From contig JAEPMJ010000004.1 in the NCBI GenBank assembly GCA_017644005.1, positions 302,885 to 366,884 on the forward strand: 64,000 nucleotides of DNA, given 5' to 3'. A model generated the notes under the pieces. That model did no database searches, had not been told where the DNA came from, and was given only the letters and a program-made list of their open reading frames with translations. Source of the stretch: Rhizobiaceae bacterium. Its GTDB lineage: Bacteria > Pseudomonadota > Alphaproteobacteria > Rhizobiales > Rhizobiaceae. Of the stretch, positions 19,021 to 27,717 are shown one piece after another (the stretch's first letter is position 1; the number at the start of each line of letters is the position of its first letter). The translations under genes were made by a program, and so were the position numbers.

Positions 19021-19285
19021 CCGCTGGCCGCACTCCGCGAAAAAAAATGAAGTGAAAAATTTCGAAAAGTTATGGACGAACATGTTTGAATTGTAACATA
19101 ATCGAACATGCGGCAGTCCGACGCCGATGACGGAGACGGGAGGAACAGACCGATCATGCCTGAGCCTTAACGCATATTAGCGGCCTTCAAGTTTGGCAGC
19201 AAAGATGATGCCGAACGCAGCCGCACGATCACCTCGTCCGTGCCGCGGACCGAAAGCAACGTTTCCATCTGCCCAGGAGCAACCC
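19021..19285. promoter_or_regulatory. Intergenic region with repeated CGAACATG operator-like boxes upstream of the TRAP receptor gene
   Basis: The first 90 bases are strikingly AT-rich for this genome. The octamer CGAACATG occurs at 19077-19084 and again at 19103-19110, 26 bases apart (about 2.5 helical turns), flanking GTAACATAAT. The inner element also occurs, inverted, in the divergent region at 18117-18131. No gene fits between 19021 and 19285. I interpret this as a secondary promoter/operator that lets the TRAP genes be expressed separately from the BtpA gene. Confidence 0.5.
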
Positions 19286-20317
19286 ATGACCTTCCCCAAA
19301 TTTTCCGCCGCGCTTGCGGCGCTCGCTCTGACGATGTCGCCCGCCAGTGCTCAGCAGATCTCCTGGCTCAGCCAGTCACAGTCGCTGAGCGCGCAATATC
19401 CAATCGAACTTGCGGCGATCGAGAATATCAACGCTGACGGCTTCAACGTGCTTCGCAATGAATTCCAGGCGCTCGGCATCAGCATGGCCGACGGACTCCG
19501 CCTCGTGCGCGAGGGCACTTTCAATCTGGCGTCGATCCAAGTCGGTCTTGTCGCTGGCGATGACCCTTTTCTGGAGGGCATCGACCTCATCGGCGTTTCC
19601 ACCAATATGGATGACCTCGAAGACGCGGTAAGCGCATATCGTGAGGTCTTCGACAGCCGTCTGCAGGAGCGTTTTGGCGTCAAGGCACTGGCTGTCTGGC
19701 CGTTCGGCGGGCAGATGTTCTTCTGCAACGAACCGCTCGCCACGCTCGACGATCTGGCGGGCCTGAAAGTGCGTTCGTTTACGGCTTCGATGTCATCGCT
19801 CATCGAGAAGCTGGGGGCCACGCCGATCACGCTTGCGTTTCCGGAAGTGTATCCGGCGCTGCAGCGCGGGGTCGCGTCCTGCGGCGTGACCTCCGCCACC
19901 TCGGCGAATACCGGAAAATGGCCGGAGGTTACGACGCATCTCCTACCTTTGGCGGTGTCCGGGGCCGTCCAGGCGCATGTGGTCAATCTCGACTGGTGGA
20001 ACGGTCTCGAAGCGGACCGGCGCGCGCTGCTTGAGGAAGAGTTCCAGACGATGGAGGCTCAGCTATGGCAGCTTGCCCGCGATACGGACGCTCTTGCCGT
20101 GTCCTGCACGACAGGTGGCGAATGCGACAGCGAAATCTATAGGTCCTACGATCTGAAACTCGTGGATGTAACCGATGCGGACCTTGCCAAGCTTCAGGAG
20201 ATCACCACCGATGTGATCGTTGGCGACTGGATTTCGCGCTGCGAACGTACATATCCCGAGTGCGGCAAAGTCTGGTATGAGACGATCGGCGCGGCGCGGG
20301 GCTTTACCGCACCCTGA
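19286..20317 (+). CDS. TRAP transporter substrate-binding protein (DctP type)
   Basis: 343 residues from the ATG at 19286, supported by CAGGAG at the right distance and by a proper signal peptide (KFSAALAALALTMSPASA). The conserved ligand-binding arginine is in GLKVRSFT, and the region LGATPITLAFPEVYPALQRGV is typical of DctP proteins. The C-terminal part carries four cysteines (SCTTGGEC and SRCERTYPEC) that could form disulfides in the periplasm, which is not common in the family. Small and large permeases follow. Confidence 0.9.
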   Translation: MTFPKFSAALAALALTMSPASAQQISWLSQSQSLSAQYPIELAAIENINADGFNVLRNEFQALGISMADGLRLVREGTFNLASIQVGLVAGDDPFLEGIDLIGVSTNMDDLEDAVSAYREVFDSRLQERFGVKALAVWPFGGQMFFCNEPLATLDDLAGLKVRSFTASMSSLIEKLGATPITLAFPEVYPALQRGVASCGVTSATSANTGKWPEVTTHLLPLAVSGAVQAHVVNLDWWNGLEADRRALLEEEFQTMEAQLWQLARDTDALAVSCTTGGECDSEIYRSYDLKLVDVTDADLAKLQEITTDVIVGDWISRCERTYPECGKVWYETIGAARGFTAP

Positions 20318-20389
20318 CGACTTCATCCAGCTCGGACGTTCGCGCCGGCGGCGCGGACGTCTCGCCTGGAGGAGGCACCGCTGTCATCG

Positions 20390-20992
20390 ATGCATTTCTT
20401 GTTCAATCTGCTTCGCAACCTTTCGACCGCGCTGGCCGTGGTCGCCGGTTTCGCGACCTTCATTCTCGCGTTTCTCATCGGTCTTGATGTCCTGGCGCGC
20501 AAATTTCTTGGCATTTCACTTCAAGGAACGGATGAAATCGGCGGTTACGTGCTCGCCGCCGTTGCCTCGCTGGGCTTTTCCCACGTTCTGTTCGAGAGGG
20601 GATTTACCCGGATCGACCTTTTTGTGAAGCGATTCAACGTTCGGCTTCTGAACATTCTGAATGTGGTCGCCTATCTATCGCTCGCCGCCGTGGCGGTGTT
20701 CTTCGCGCAACGCAGCGTCGCGACATACAGCGACACGCTGCTTTTTAATGCCCACGCAAACACGCCGCTGCAGACCCCTATGTGGATCCCGCAAGGGTTC
20801 TGGGTGGTCGGGATGGTGTTCTTCGCCTTTTGTGCGGTTCTCTATGCGGCGCGGGCCGTGCTGCTGCTGTTCACCGACCAGCGCGCCCTTGAAGCCGAAT
20901 ACGGCTTTACCGAACTCGACGATGAAATCGCGGAAATCAGTGAGTTGTCGTCAAGCGCCACCCACACCACTGACGATGGAAAACGGAAATGA
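20390..20992 (+). CDS. TRAP transporter small permease (DctQ type)
   Basis: 200 residues with four predicted helices (about 12-35, 48-66, 84-105, 130-155) and the family pattern GLDVLARKFLGISLQGTDEI after the first helix. A GGAGGAGG site lies about 15 bases before the ATG, longer than usual, so translation could be weak. The hydrophilic acidic tail (about residues 165-200) is longer than in most relatives. It overlaps the large permease start by four bases (ATGA). Confidence 0.9.
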   Translation: MHFLFNLLRNLSTALAVVAGFATFILAFLIGLDVLARKFLGISLQGTDEIGGYVLAAVASLGFSHVLFERGFTRIDLFVKRFNVRLLNILNVVAYLSLAAVAVFFAQRSVATYSDTLLFNAHANTPLQTPMWIPQGFWVVGMVFFAFCAVLYAARAVLLLFTDQRALEAEYGFTELDDEIAEISELSSSATHTTDDGKRK

Positions 20993-22287
20993 CGATCGGT
21001 CTCGATGTGGTCGCCATCGGTTTTGCGGTGATGCTGGGGCTGCTGTCTCTTGGCGTGCATATCGGAACTGCGTTGTTCGCGACTGCCGCACTGGGCGCCT
21101 ACTGGTTTTTCGGCTCAACGATGTTTCGGCCGTTCGGAACACTGATGTGGAGCACGCTCAACAACTTCCTTCTGGTTGCAATTCCGCTCTATGTGCTGAT
21201 GGGCGAAATCCTCGTGCGCGGCGGCGTTACCGCCCGCATGTATACTGCGATCGATGACTGGTTGAGCCGGCTGCCGGGTGGCTTGTTGCATACCAACATC
21301 GCGGCATCGACGGTATTCGCTTCGATTTCGGGATCATCGGTCGCCACCGCGGCTACAATCGGCACGGTCGCGTTTCCGGCGTTTGAGCACAAACGATACT
21401 CGGAGAAATGGGTGCTGGGCACCGTCGCAAGCGGTGCGACGCTCGGCATTCTCATTCCGCCCAGCATCAATCTCATTATTTTCGGAGCGATGACGAATAC
21501 GTCGATCGGCCAACTTTTCCTGGCTGGTGTCGTACCAGGCCTCCTGCTTGCGACGCTGTTTATCGGCACGGTTGTCGTGGCAAGCGTATTCGGCCCCATT
21601 GCCGAACGCGCCGAACCCGTGCCTTTTTCCGTGCGGTTGCGGCGGCTCAAGGACCTGCTGCCACCGCTCATCATGTTCGTCGGCGTCATGGGCAGCATAT
21701 ATACGGGCTGGGCAACACCGACCGAGGCCGCTGGTCTCGGTGTCGTCGCTGCGACGCTGCTGGTGATTTTCTATCGTCAGTTCACTTTTCGGCTGCTGCT
21801 GGACAGCGTGCTTGCTACTGTTCGCGTCACCGCTATGACGCTGGTCATCCTGATCGCCGCATTCTACCTGAACTTCGTCGTAGGCGTTTTGGGTATCCCA
21901 GTTCTCATCACAAATGCGATGTCGGAGCTTACCCTGGCGCCGTGGCAGATGGTTGTGATCCTGGTCTGCCTTTATGTCGCGCTTGGGTGTTTCATGGACT
22001 CACTGGCGATGATGATCGCCACCACGCCTATCGTGTTCCCGGTCGTGATTGCGCTCGGATACGACCCGCTCTGGTTCGGTATCTTCATCGTCATCATGTG
22101 CGAGATCGCGCTCATCACGCCGCCGGTCGGCATGAATCTGTTTGTCGTTCAGGCTGTGCGGGGCCGCGGGTCCGTTACCGACGTTATCAGCGGCGTGATC
22201 CCCTTCATCATCTGCTTTCTCGTTCTTATCGCTTTCATGACCCTCTTTCCGGATATCGTCACATGGCTTCCCAAGGCACTCTTCTAG
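20989..22287 (+). CDS. TRAP transporter large permease (DctM type)
   Basis: 432-residue, about 12-helix channel subunit. Conserved segments are PLYVLMGEILVRGG, FASISGSSVATAATIGTVAFP, TLGILIPPSINLIIFG and EIALITPPVGMNLFVVQ. It overlaps the small permease gene by four bases and the amidohydrolase gene by 25 bases, so the enzyme genes downstream are part of the same transcript. Confidence 0.95.
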   Translation: MTIGLDVVAIGFAVMLGLLSLGVHIGTALFATAALGAYWFFGSTMFRPFGTLMWSTLNNFLLVAIPLYVLMGEILVRGGVTARMYTAIDDWLSRLPGGLLHTNIAASTVFASISGSSVATAATIGTVAFPAFEHKRYSEKWVLGTVASGATLGILIPPSINLIIFGAMTNTSIGQLFLAGVVPGLLLATLFIGTVVVASVFGPIAERAEPVPFSVRLRRLKDLLPPLIMFVGVMGSIYTGWATPTEAAGLGVVAATLLVIFYRQFTFRLLLDSVLATVRVTAMTLVILIAAFYLNFVVGVLGIPVLITNAMSELTLAPWQMVVILVCLYVALGCFMDSLAMMIATTPIVFPVVIALGYDPLWFGIFIVIMCEIALITPPVGMNLFVVQAVRGRGSVTDVISGVIPFIICFLVLIAFMTLFPDIVTWLPKALF

Positions 22288-23705
22288 ACAGTCGCCGCTT
22301 CTGCATTCGCAATGCCGCATGGATCATCGCCTGGGATGGCGAGCGTGACGATCACGTCTATCGGCGCAACGGCGACGTTGTCTGGCAGGGCGACCGGCTC
22401 GTTCAGGTCGGCGGTCGCTACGACGGGGAGGTGGATGTATCGATCGACGGACGCAGCAGGCTTGTCATGCCCGGGCTGATCGACATTCACTGCCATCCGA
22501 CGCAAACCCCTATCTACCGGGGGTTCGTCGAGGAATACGGAAATCCGCGGCTGTTTTTCAATGGACGGCAGGATTTTCGTCAGAGTTTTGTCCAGGATGA
22601 CGCAGCGCTGAGGGCTTCTGCGCGATATGCGCTTGCGGAAATGTCGGCCGCCGGCATCACCACGATCGTGGATCTTTCGCACGCCTATCCCGGATGGCTC
22701 GACCTCCTTGAGGAAAGCGGGCTGCGGGTGTGCGTTGCACCCATGTATCGATCGGCACGCTGGTGGGCGTCAACCGGTCAGGAAACGCTCTACGACTGGT
22801 CGGAGGATATGGGCGAGGCCGCCTTTGCGGAAGCGCGTGACGTCATGGATGCCGCAGAAAGCCATGCGTGCGGACGGTTTACCGCGATGGTCGCGCCTGC
22901 GCAAATCGACACCTGTACGCCCGAATTGCTGCAACAGAGTATCGCACTTGCCGAAAAGACCGGTCGACCGCTTTTTACCCATGGAGCGCAAAGCTACCCG
23001 GAGTTCAACCAGATTGCCCGGCGCAATAACCAGACGCCGGTGGCATTCATGGACTCGATCGGGTTTCTTGGCCCAAAGACGGTGATCGGCCATGCCGTGT
23101 TCACCGACCAGCACCCCTGGGTTTTGTGGCCCACCCGCGAAGATCTGCATCTGCTTGCCAAGAGCGGCACAACGGTGGCGCATTGCCCGACCGTATTCGT
23201 TCGCGACGGCACTCTCCTGCACCATATCGGAGCCTATATGGATGCGGGCGTGAATGTCGCCATAGGCACGGACACCCATCCGCAGAACATGCTGGAAGAA
23301 ATCCGCGCTGCAGAGCTGCTTGCCCGAGCGGCCTCCGGTGCCCGTCACACAAGTTCCACCGCGCGCCTGTTCCGCGCCGCTACCATCGGCGCCGCCAGGC
23401 TGCTTGGCCGCGACGACCTGGGCCGGCTTTCTACCGGCGCAAAAGCGGACCTGGTGACTTTCGACCTCGACCATCCGCATATGCACCCAATGCGCGATCC
23501 GCTGCGTACCATCGTCCATCAGGCAGCTGAGCGCGCAATCGACGACGTATTTGTCGACGGCCGCCGGGTCGTTTCGGCGGGTCGGCCGGAGACGATCGAC
23601 TGGAAGAAGGCGGCAGAACATCTTTCGCGCGAACAGGAGCGCATCGCATCACTGGCGGCGCGCATCGACGAGGTTGTACCCTTGTCGCTCACCGTTGCGG
23701 ACTGA
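22263..23705 (+). CDS. Amidohydrolase, ATZ/TRZ/cytosine-deaminase-like
   Basis: 480 residues from the ATG at 22263 (inside the permease gene; the longer frame upstream is a shadow). It has the metal ligands of mononuclear amidohydrolases: H76 and H78 in DIHCHPT, H240 in FTHGA, H277 in VIGHAVF and D337 in IGTDTHPQN; the motif VAHCP at 305-309 is also typical. The usual small beta-sandwich surrounds the barrel (residues 10-70 and the C-terminus). Relatives deaminate or dechlorinate N-heterocycles or hydrolyse cyclic amides. The TRAP importer upstream probably brings in the substrate and the downstream AMDase-like enzyme may process the product. Confidence 0.85.
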   Translation: MASQGTLLDSRRFCIRNAAWIIAWDGERDDHVYRRNGDVVWQGDRLVQVGGRYDGEVDVSIDGRSRLVMPGLIDIHCHPTQTPIYRGFVEEYGNPRLFFNGRQDFRQSFVQDDAALRASARYALAEMSAAGITTIVDLSHAYPGWLDLLEESGLRVCVAPMYRSARWWASTGQETLYDWSEDMGEAAFAEARDVMDAAESHACGRFTAMVAPAQIDTCTPELLQQSIALAEKTGRPLFTHGAQSYPEFNQIARRNNQTPVAFMDSIGFLGPKTVIGHAVFTDQHPWVLWPTREDLHLLAKSGTTVAHCPTVFVRDGTLLHHIGAYMDAGVNVAIGTDTHPQNMLEEIRAAELLARAASGARHTSSTARLFRAATIGAARLLGRDDLGRLSTGAKADLVTFDLDHPHMHPMRDPLRTIVHQAAERAIDDVFVDGRRVVSAGRPETIDWKKAAEHLSREQERIASLAARIDEVVPLSLTVAD

Positions 23706-23709
23706 ACCG

Positions 23710-24429
23710 GTGTCCAGATCCCTGATCGGCGTGCTGACGCCGTCGTCCAACACGATCCTCGAGCCGGCCACGTCCGCTCTCGTGTCGGCGCTGTCCGATG
23801 TATCTGCACATTTTTCGCGGTTCGCCGTAACCCAGATCGCACTGAGCGATACCGCCAACAGCCAGTTCGATTTTGCGCCGATGCTGGCCGCTGCCCGGTT
23901 GCTGGCCGATGCGAAGGTTGGCGTCATTGCCTGGAGCGGCACATCGGCAAGCTGGCTGGGCCGGGAATGGGATCAGGCACTGTGCGAGGCTATCGCGGAA
24001 GCGACCGGTATTCCGGCCTGTACGGCCGTTGGAGCGGTCAACGAACTGCTGGCGCTCAACAAGAGCCAGCGAGTTGCTCTCGTGACGCCCTATACCGAGG
24101 ATGTGCAGGCGAAGATCGTCGCCAACTATGCGCAGGCAGGGATCCATATCTGCTCGGAAGCGCATGCCGGGCTGTCCGAGAACTTTGCGTTCTCGGAATT
24201 GTCGGGCGATCACGTCAAAGCGATGTGCCGCAAGGTTGCGGCGGAGCGGCCCGACGCCATCGTCATAATGTGCACCAACATGCGGGGCTGGAGCTTCATG
24301 GCCGAGTTAGAGGACGAGCTAGGCATGCCGCTGATCGATTCGACTGCTGCGGTGGTCTGGAAGGCGCTCCAGATTCTTGGCGTCGATGCCGCGCCGATTT
24401 CTGCACGCGGCTGGATGTTTTCGCAGTGA
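23710..24429 (+). CDS. Asp/Glu racemase - maleate isomerase - arylmalonate decarboxylase superfamily protein
   Basis: 239 residues from a GTG at 23710, four bases after the amidohydrolase stop; the frame further upstream has no supported start. The superfamily normally uses two cysteines. Here the first is glycine (G77 in WSGTSASW) while the second is kept (C188 in IMCTNMRG), with T78, S79 and Y128. That pattern (Gly-Thr-Ser, Tyr, single Cys) is the one known for arylmalonate decarboxylase rather than for racemases or maleate isomerase, which need both cysteines. A cofactor-free decarboxylase of a malonate-type acid is therefore a specific hypothesis. It ends the operon and converges with the oxidoreductase gene. 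Confidence 0.82.
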   Translation: MSRSLIGVLTPSSNTILEPATSALVSALSDVSAHFSRFAVTQIALSDTANSQFDFAPMLAAARLLADAKVGVIAWSGTSASWLGREWDQALCEAIAEATGIPACTAVGAVNELLALNKSQRVALVTPYTEDVQAKIVANYAQAGIHICSEAHAGLSENFAFSELSGDHVKAMCRKVAAERPDAIVIMCTNMRGWSFMAELEDELGMPLIDSTAAVVWKALQILGVDAAPISARGWMFSQ

Positions 24430-24442
24430 CCGACCTGCGGTA

Positions 24443-25738
24443 CTAGTTGCGGCTGCCGAACCCCGAGATCAGATGCACTGCGCAGCTGCCTAGACGGTAG
24501 GACCAGGTGCGCAGTCTGGCGAAGCTCGCATTTTCCACCAGCGTGGCCGGTAGCGCCATTTCGCCGTCGCCGCAGATCAAACCGGCCATCTGTTTTCCGA
24601 AAACGGTGCCTGGCGCGATGCCGCGGCCATTGAATCCGCAGACGCCGATCGCCTGTTCGCCGAAGACATGGAAGCGGGGCAGGTGACTTTTGTTCATGCC
24701 GATCTGACCGTGCCACCTGGCCTCGAATTCGACGCTGTCGAGGAAGGGAAACAGCTGCCGCAGGGAACGGCGCGCAAATGACTGCTGGGCTGCAAGCGAC
24801 CAGCTTTCGAGCGAGCCCACGCTCCCGAAAATCAGCCGGTTTTCGCGGTCGCGCCGGAACGATGTCATGATGAGGCGCGTGTCCCAGCAGCCATGCCGCT
24901 CAGGCAGGATGCGCTTCGCAAGCTCGTCGGGCAGCGGTTTTGTTGCAAACTGGAAGAAGGGCAGGATGGTCAGTTCCTGCTGCGGAGCCGCCAGCAGACC
25001 CGGCTGGGAGGGGTCCGTGTAGGCATTGGTGGCAATCACCATCCACGGGGCGCGGATGGTTCCACCGGGTGTTTCCACCTGCCACTGCTGGCCATGTCTT
25101 GCGAGGTTCCTCGCTGGCGAGTGTGTGAAGATGCGAGCACCTGCAGACGCTGCCCCGCGCGCCAGCCCGCGCGCATAGGCCAACGGCTGTATCGTTCCGG
25201 CTCGGGCATCATGCAGTGCACCGCGGAACGCATCGGTCCCGGTGAGTCGGGTGGCGGTTTCCACATCCAGCAGTTTCACCGGCGCACCCAGTGCCTGCCA
25301 CTGCGCCTCACGGTCGCGTAAGTCTGCAAGACCGCTATCGCCAACGGCGAGATGAAGGGTGCCATTGCGTTCCGGTTCGCAGGCGATTTCGAACCGCTCG
25401 ACAAGATCGAACACCAGCTTTGGTCCGTCTCCCAGCGCGGAGATCAGCTGCTGACCCCAGTCCTGTCCCTGTGTCTGGATCAGATCGTTGGGTTTGACCC
25501 ACATGCCTGCATTGACGAGGCCGACATTGCGTCCTGACCCACCGTGCCCGATCCCATGCGCTTCGACGACAATCGGCTTCAAGCCGCGTTCGGCCAAATG
25601 CAGCGCTGTGGAAAGTCCGGTGAAGCCGGCGCCGACTATTACGACATCGGCGCTCAGATCGGATGCTAGTTGCGAAAACGGGTCCGCTTCGCGAGCCGTA
25701 CGCGCCCACAGATTGTCATGACCGCGATCACTCAGCAT
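24443..25738 (-). CDS. FAD-dependent oxidoreductase, DAO/OrdL (gamma-glutamylputrescine oxidase-like) type
   Basis: 431 residues. An FAD-binding VIVGAGFTGLSTA is at residues 33-45, followed by the second conserved block GSGRNVGLVNAGMW (about 67-80) and a C-terminal CGFNGRGIAPGTVFGK that closes the flavin site. Such enzymes oxidise amines or amino acids (glycine, sarcosine, glutamylputrescine and others). It is the last gene of a minus-strand operon with a complete CUT1-type ABC importer, so it probably oxidises the imported molecule. Confidence 0.88.
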   Translation of the reverse strand: MLSDRGHDNLWARTAREADPFSQLASDLSADVVIVGAGFTGLSTALHLAERGLKPIVVEAHGIGHGGSGRNVGLVNAGMWVKPNDLIQTQGQDWGQQLISALGDGPKLVFDLVERFEIACEPERNGTLHLAVGDSGLADLRDREAQWQALGAPVKLLDVETATRLTGTDAFRGALHDARAGTIQPLAYARGLARGAASAGARIFTHSPARNLARHGQQWQVETPGGTIRAPWMVIATNAYTDPSQPGLLAAPQQELTILPFFQFATKPLPDELAKRILPERHGCWDTRLIMTSFRRDRENRLIFGSVGSLESWSLAAQQSFARRSLRQLFPFLDSVEFEARWHGQIGMNKSHLPRFHVFGEQAIGVCGFNGRGIAPGTVFGKQMAGLICGDGEMALPATLVENASFARLRTWSYRLGSCAVHLISGFGSRN

Positions 25739-25754
25739 CGCGCGCTTCCTGTCG

Positions 25755-26852
25755 TTAGGTCTCGCCGTTCCGTTTTAGCCGCGTTCCCGAATCGTCGAAC
25801 AGGAGAATGTGTGCCGGCCGAACTTCCAGTCCCGACCTGTCCCCGATCGCCGGCGGTTCATCGCCCCACAGGCTCGCGACGAGTTGAAGGCCGCCGAGTT
25901 CAAGCGTTACCGCGCTTTCCTGGCCGCTGTTTTCGCAGAACACGATGATTCCTTCCAAATCGCGCCCTTTTCCAGCTGGAACCAGTATCAGATTTTCTGG
26001 CCTTATCCCCAGTGTGATTCGACATCCCGGTGCAAGATCGAATTCAGGCGGCAATGGAAATGCCAAAGCCGGGTCTGCTTCGGGCACCAGTACGGCGCTG
26101 CCCGACCTCAGCTCGACGGTGCCCGCGATCAGGTTGATCGGCGGCGAGCCGATGAAACCGGCAACGAAGCTGTTTGCCGGCCGCCGGTAGATATCGTCGG
26201 GCGTGCCGATCTGCTCCACCCTCCCGGCTCGGAGAACGACGATACGGTCAGCCAGCGTCATGGCCTCGACCTGGTCGTGGGTGACGAATATCATCGTTGC
26301 GCCCAGCCGCCGGTGCAGCAGCTTCACCTCCTTGCGCATCTGGACGCGCAATGCAGCATCCAGGTTCGAAAGCGGTTCGTCGAACAGAAAAGCGCGCGGC
26401 TTGCGCACGATGGCGCGGCCGACGGCGACGCGCTGGCGCTGCCCGCCCGAAAGTTCGCGCGGATAGCGCTCCAGATAGGTTTCGAGACCAAGCAGGCCGG
26501 CTGCCTCGGTGACACGCTGCCGGCGCTCTGCAGCGCTCATGCCCTGCATGCGTAATGGGAACCCGATATTTTCCGCTACAGTCATATGCGGATAAAGCGC
26601 GTAGTTCTGGAACACCATGGCGATGTCCCGGTCCTTTGGCGGCAGTCCGCTGACCACATCGTCGCCGATGGTGATCTCGCCGCCGGTGTTTTCCTCCAGA
26701 CCCGCCAGCATCCGCAGCAGCGTCGACTTTCCGCAGCCGGACGGGCCCACGAATACCACCAGCTCACCATCGGCAATGTCGATATCCACGCCGTGGATCA
26801 CGGTGACGTTCCCGAAGGACTTTTCGACACCTTTGAATGCTACATCTGCCAT
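25755..26852 (-). CDS. ABC transporter ATP-binding protein, UgpC/MalK type
   Basis: 365 residues: an N-terminal nucleotide-binding domain with Walker A GPSGCGKST, signature LSGGQRQR, Walker B FLFDEPLSNLDA and switch histidine in FVTHDQVEAMTLAD, then a C-terminal TOBE-type regulatory domain (about 240-360). This architecture serves carbohydrate and glycerol-phosphate importers of the CUT1 family. The operon order is receptor, permease, permease, ATPase, oxidoreductase. Confidence 0.93.
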   Translation of the reverse strand: MADVAFKGVEKSFGNVTVIHGVDIDIADGELVVFVGPSGCGKSTLLRMLAGLEENTGGEITIGDDVVSGLPPKDRDIAMVFQNYALYPHMTVAENIGFPLRMQGMSAAERRQRVTEAAGLLGLETYLERYPRELSGGQRQRVAVGRAIVRKPRAFLFDEPLSNLDAALRVQMRKEVKLLHRRLGATMIFVTHDQVEAMTLADRIVVLRAGRVEQIGTPDDIYRRPANSFVAGFIGSPPINLIAGTVELRSGSAVLVPEADPALAFPLPPEFDLAPGCRITLGIRPENLILVPAGKGRDLEGIIVFCENSGQESAVTLELGGLQLVASLWGDEPPAIGDRSGLEVRPAHILLFDDSGTRLKRNGET

Positions 26853-26874
26853 CTGGTTACTCGTCTGATCGATC

Positions 26875-27717
26875 TTACCGGACGCTTCCGGACAGGGCCC
26901 CGGAAACGATGCGGCGCTGCATTATGAGGAACACCACCACAACCGGCAGGGCGAAGGTGAGCGCTGCCGCCATCTGCAGCTCGTGCAAGGTGAAGTATTC
27001 GCCGCGGAATGAGGAAATGCCGGTCGCGGCAGTCCACAGGGACTGCGAATTGATGAGGGTTTTTGCAAACAGGAAGTCGTGCCAACTGGTCACGAAGCCG
27101 TAGATAAAGATTGCCGCCAACCCAGGCATCGCCAGCGGCAAAGCAACGTACCAGTAGGCACTCAATCGTGTGCAGCCATCAATGCGCGCGGCGCCTTCCA
27201 GGTCGGCCGGGATACTGTCGAAGAAACCTTTGGCCATCCAGATGGCCAACGGCGCAACCAGCGAAATGTGCCCGAGCACCATGCCCTGCATTGTGTCGAG
27301 GAGCCCGAAATCCCGGAACAGAATATATAGCGGCACCACAATGCTGGTTGCCGGCATCATCTGTGTGGCGAGTACCAGGATCAGTACGAGGCCGGCGCCG
27401 CGGAACCTGAGGCGGCTGAGCGCATAACCGCAGGAGGTGCCGAAGGCGAGCGACAGGAATGACGACAGGGTGGCTACGACAATACTGTTCCACAGCCACC
27501 GCAGCATCGGGCGCTCCGTGAAGAGCGTGACGAAGTTCTGAAACGTCACATCAACCGGGAAGACGGATGAGAGGCTGCGGCTGAAGCCGGTGGGCGTCAG
27601 TGCAATCACGCCCATCCAGTAGATCGGAAAGAGCACCGCACAGCCGAGCACGACGATCCCACCGGCCTTGAAGGTGTCGGCTGCAACCGCGCCGCCAAGT
27701 CCGCGTCGCCGGGTCAT
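26875..27717 (-). CDS. ABC transporter permease, CUT1 family (MalG/UgpE-like)
   Basis: 280 residues from the ATG at 27717, which overlaps the stop of the other permease gene (ATGA). About six helices are visible, with the coupling loop LEGAARIDGCTRLSAYWYVALPLAMPG near residues 185-210 and a hydrophobic N-terminal helix from about 17. The longer frame upstream belongs to the partner gene's shadow. Partner of the permease encoded just upstream. Confidence 0.92.
   Translation of the reverse strand: MTRRRGLGGAVAADTFKAGGIVVLGCAVLFPIYWMGVIALTPTGFSRSLSSVFPVDVTFQNFVTLFTERPMLRWLWNSIVVATLSSFLSLAFGTSCGYALSRLRFRGAGLVLILVLATQMMPATSIVVPLYILFRDFGLLDTMQGMVLGHISLVAPLAIWMAKGFFDSIPADLEGAARIDGCTRLSAYWYVALPLAMPGLAAIFIYGFVTSWHDFLFAKTLINSQSLWTAATGISSFRGEYFTLHELQMAAALTFALPVVVVFLIMQRRIVSGALSGSVR

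Noticed and set aside
21408..22262. Possible 285-residue N-terminal extension of the amidohydrolase at 22263
   Set aside because: It lies in another frame of the TRAP large permease gene and its sequence has no membrane or enzyme features.
22263..24429. Ectoine-utilisation (Eut) assignment for the racemase-superfamily gene and the cyclodeaminase-like gene
   Set aside because: The two genes are in different operons 7 kb apart, and the other ectoine genes (hydrolase, deacetylase, EutB) are missing.
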